From Candidatus Margulisiibacteriota bacterium (lineage in GTDB: Bacteria; Margulisbacteria; WOR-1; O2-12-FULL-45-9; XYB2-FULL-48-7): a stretch of 6,664 nucleotides of DNA. The DNA is taken from the NCBI GenBank assembly GCA_028717325.1, contig JAQUOB010000067.1:1-6664 (forward strand), in the 5' to 3' direction. The translations under genes and the position numbers were made by a program. The notes below the pieces were generated by a model. That model was not told where the DNA came from and ran no database searches. It saw only the letters and a program-made list of their open reading frames with translations. This document shows, one piece after another, positions 5,190 through 6,664 of the stretch. The first letter of the stretch is position 1; every line of letters begins with the position of its first letter.

Positions 5190-6664
5190 ATTGTTTTTTC
5201 TCTGGCCTTAATCTTATTGTTGACCGGCTGTCAAACAACCATGAAAAAAGATGAAATTAAAGCGCTCGACCCGCGCAACATCGATAATTCCGTCAAACTC
5301 GGCAATGATTTTTACCACTATGCGGTCGGCAACTGGCTGAAAAACAATCCCATCCCCGAAGAATACAGCAGTTGGGGCAGTTTTAATATTCTGGCCGAAG
5401 AAAACCTCCACCGGCTGCGCGGGATCATGGAAAAAGCGGAAAAGGGCAAGGGTGGCCACATCGCAGAGATCGTTGGTGATTTTTATTTTACCGGCATGAA
5501 CGAGGAAAAGATCGAAGCGGACGGGATCAAGCCGCTCAAGCCGGAGTTCGAAAAGATAAATAAGATAAAAGACAGGACCGATCTGGTCAAAGCGATCGCT
5601 CACCTGCACCGGACCGCGGCCGGCCCGCTTTTCGGCATCTATATCGGAGCGGACCCGGCCAACAGCGATATCAATATCGCCCAGCTGGGCCAGGGCGGCC
5701 TCAATCTGCCCGACCGTGACTACTATTTAAAGACCGACAAAGAGACACGAAAGATCAAAGAGGCGTACATAAAGCACGTCCAAAATATTTTCCGGCTGAT
5801 CGGCGAAACCAAACCGGCGGCGGAGAGATCAGCCGCGGCCGTCCTGAAGATCGAGACCGAGCTGGCGAAGATCTCCCGGAGCAAAGTTGAACTGCGCGAT
5901 CCGAGGAAAAACTATAACCCGATGAGCCTCAAAAAGCTGACCGGCTTGTCTGGTAAATTCAATTGGGCGCTTTATTTCAGGGACCTCGGGCTCAAGTCGC
6001 CGGGCAAATTAAATGTCGGCCAGCCGGCTTTCTTTAAAGGGATCAGCCGGTTGCTGGATAAATTTTCTCTTTTCGAGTGGCAGGCCTATCTGCGCTTCTG
6101 CCTGGTCAACGGCAATGCCGGCTACTTGAGCTCGGATTTTGTCGAGGAGAATTTTAATTTCTACGGCAAGACCCTGAACGGAGCGCAAAAGCTGATGCCG
6201 CGCTGGAAGCGCGCCGTCAGTACCGTCAGCGGCAATCTTGACCAGGCGGTCGGTAAGTTATATGTCAAAGAATATTTTCCGCCGGAGGCCAAGCGCCGAG
6301 CCGTTTTGATGGTTGAGAATATCCGGGCCGCCTTCGGCGAGCGGATCAGGCGGCTCGACTGGATGGGCGAAAAAACGAAAAAGCAGGCGCAGAAAAAACT
6401 GGCCGCCATGGCTTTTAAGATCGGCTATCCCGATAAATGGAAAGATTATTCAAAGCTGGCCCTCAAACGCGATTCTTATATCCTCAACGCGATCCGGGCC
6501 GGCCAATTTGAATTCCAGCGGGACCTGAAAAAAGTGGGCAAGCCGGTCGACCGGACCGAGTGGTGGATGTCGCCCCAGACCGTCAATGCTTCGTACGATC
6601 CGTCCAAGAACGACATGACTTTTCCGGCTGGCATACTCCAGCCGCCATTTTTTAGCCCGGCGGC
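5169..6664 (+). CDS. M13-family (neprilysin/PepO-like) metallopeptidase lipoprotein, C-terminally cut by the window edge
   Basis: An open frame of 498 codons runs off the right edge. From an ATT start the protein begins MNRRSITIVFSLALILLLTG followed by C21: a basic n-region, a hydrophobic core and lipobox LLTGC, so it should be a lipid-anchored, extracytoplasmic protein. The mature part shows the M13 N-terminal domain: GNDFYHYAVGNWL (45-57), WGSF, LPDRDYYL (180-187), and near the edge VNASYDPSKNDMTFPAGILQ (starting at 472) followed by PPFF. This last motif holds the Asn-Ala pair that binds the substrate backbone in neprilysin. The zinc motifs HExxH and ExxxD normally follow within about 40-100 residues and so lie outside the window; activity cannot be judged. 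Family members are about 670-700 residues and cleave oligopeptides on the amino side of hydrophobic residues. Automatic callers would probably start at ATG 5241 and lose the lipoprotein signal. Confidence 0.93.
   Translation, partial: MNRRSITIVFSLALILLLTGCQTTMKKDEIKALDPRNIDNSVKLGNDFYHYAVGNWLKNNPIPEEYSSWGSFNILAEENLHRLRGIMEKAEKGKGGHIAEIVGDFYFTGMNEEKIEADGIKPLKPEFEKINKIKDRTDLVKAIAHLHRTAAGPLFGIYIGADPANSDINIAQLGQGGLNLPDRDYYLKTDKETRKIKEAYIKHVQNIFRLIGETKPAAERSAAAVLKIETELAKISRSKVELRDPRKNYNPMSLKKLTGLSGKFNWALYFRDLGLKSPGKLNVGQPAFFKGISRLLDKFSLFEWQAYLRFCLVNGNAGYLSSDFVEENFNFYGKTLNGAQKLMPRWKRAVSTVSGNLDQAVGKLYVKEYFPPEAKRRAVLMVENIRAAFGERIRRLDWMGEKTKKQAQKKLAAMAFKIGYPDKWKDYSKLALKRDSYILNAIRAGQFEFQRDLKKVGKPVDRTEWWMSPQTVNASYDPSKNDMTFPAGILQPPFFSPA

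Noticed and set aside
5214..5609. 131-codon minus-strand ORF opposite the M13 gene
   Set aside because: Antisense to the well-supported M13 N-terminal domain, with no start signal.
5169..6664. A frameshifted or inactive M13 peptidase
   Set aside because: The frame is continuous for 498 codons with family motifs in order; the missing zinc motifs are simply beyond the window edge.

Overview
The window looks like an ordinary chromosomal housekeeping stretch from an uncultured bacterium. GC is moderate, Shine-Dalgarno sites are strong, promoters are sigma70-like, and no tRNA gene encodes its 3' CCA. The lineage cannot be fixed from sequence alone. The gene style, together with three copies of the octamer GCGATCGC, makes me think loosely of the Margulisbacteria/Saganbacteria (WOR-1) neighbourhood or another candidate phylum; treat this as a weak guess.

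Layout. Everything from the left edge to about 5061 is on the minus strand. Reading in the direction of transcription (right to left), the order is: tRNA-Leu(CAG) 4978-5061; two tandem paralogous CPBP-family intramembrane proteases, 4103-4942 and 3221-4084; tRNA-Leu(CAA) 3092-3175; a sigma70-type promoter and a leader of about 120 nt; rho (1679-2923); murF (436-1671), 7 bp after rho; tRNA-Leu(GAG) 340-423; another strong promoter; and the first 92 codons of an unrecognised protein leaving the left edge. Divergent from this, on the plus strand from 5169, is an M13-family (neprilysin/PepO-like) metallopeptidase. It is cut by the right edge just before its zinc-binding region.

How the parts relate. 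rho and murF are tightly spaced and probably cotranscribed, with tRNA-Leu(GAG) at the end of that unit. The two CPBP proteases form a tandem duplication that starts 35 nt after tRNA-Leu(CAG), so they may be read through from the tRNA promoter. Three different leucine isoacceptors (GAG, CAA, CAG) are interleaved with protein genes. The sequence just downstream of at least two of them is alike and carries the promoter of the next gene.

Most notable observations. The M13 peptidase has a convincing lipoprotein signal peptide that can only be reached from a non-canonical ATT (or ATC) start. The tRNA-Leu 3' flanks look duplicated. A heptad repeat with a 14-bp perfect palindrome sits in frame inside murF. 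No CRISPR array, insertion sequence, phage gene or clearly new multi-gene system is visible.
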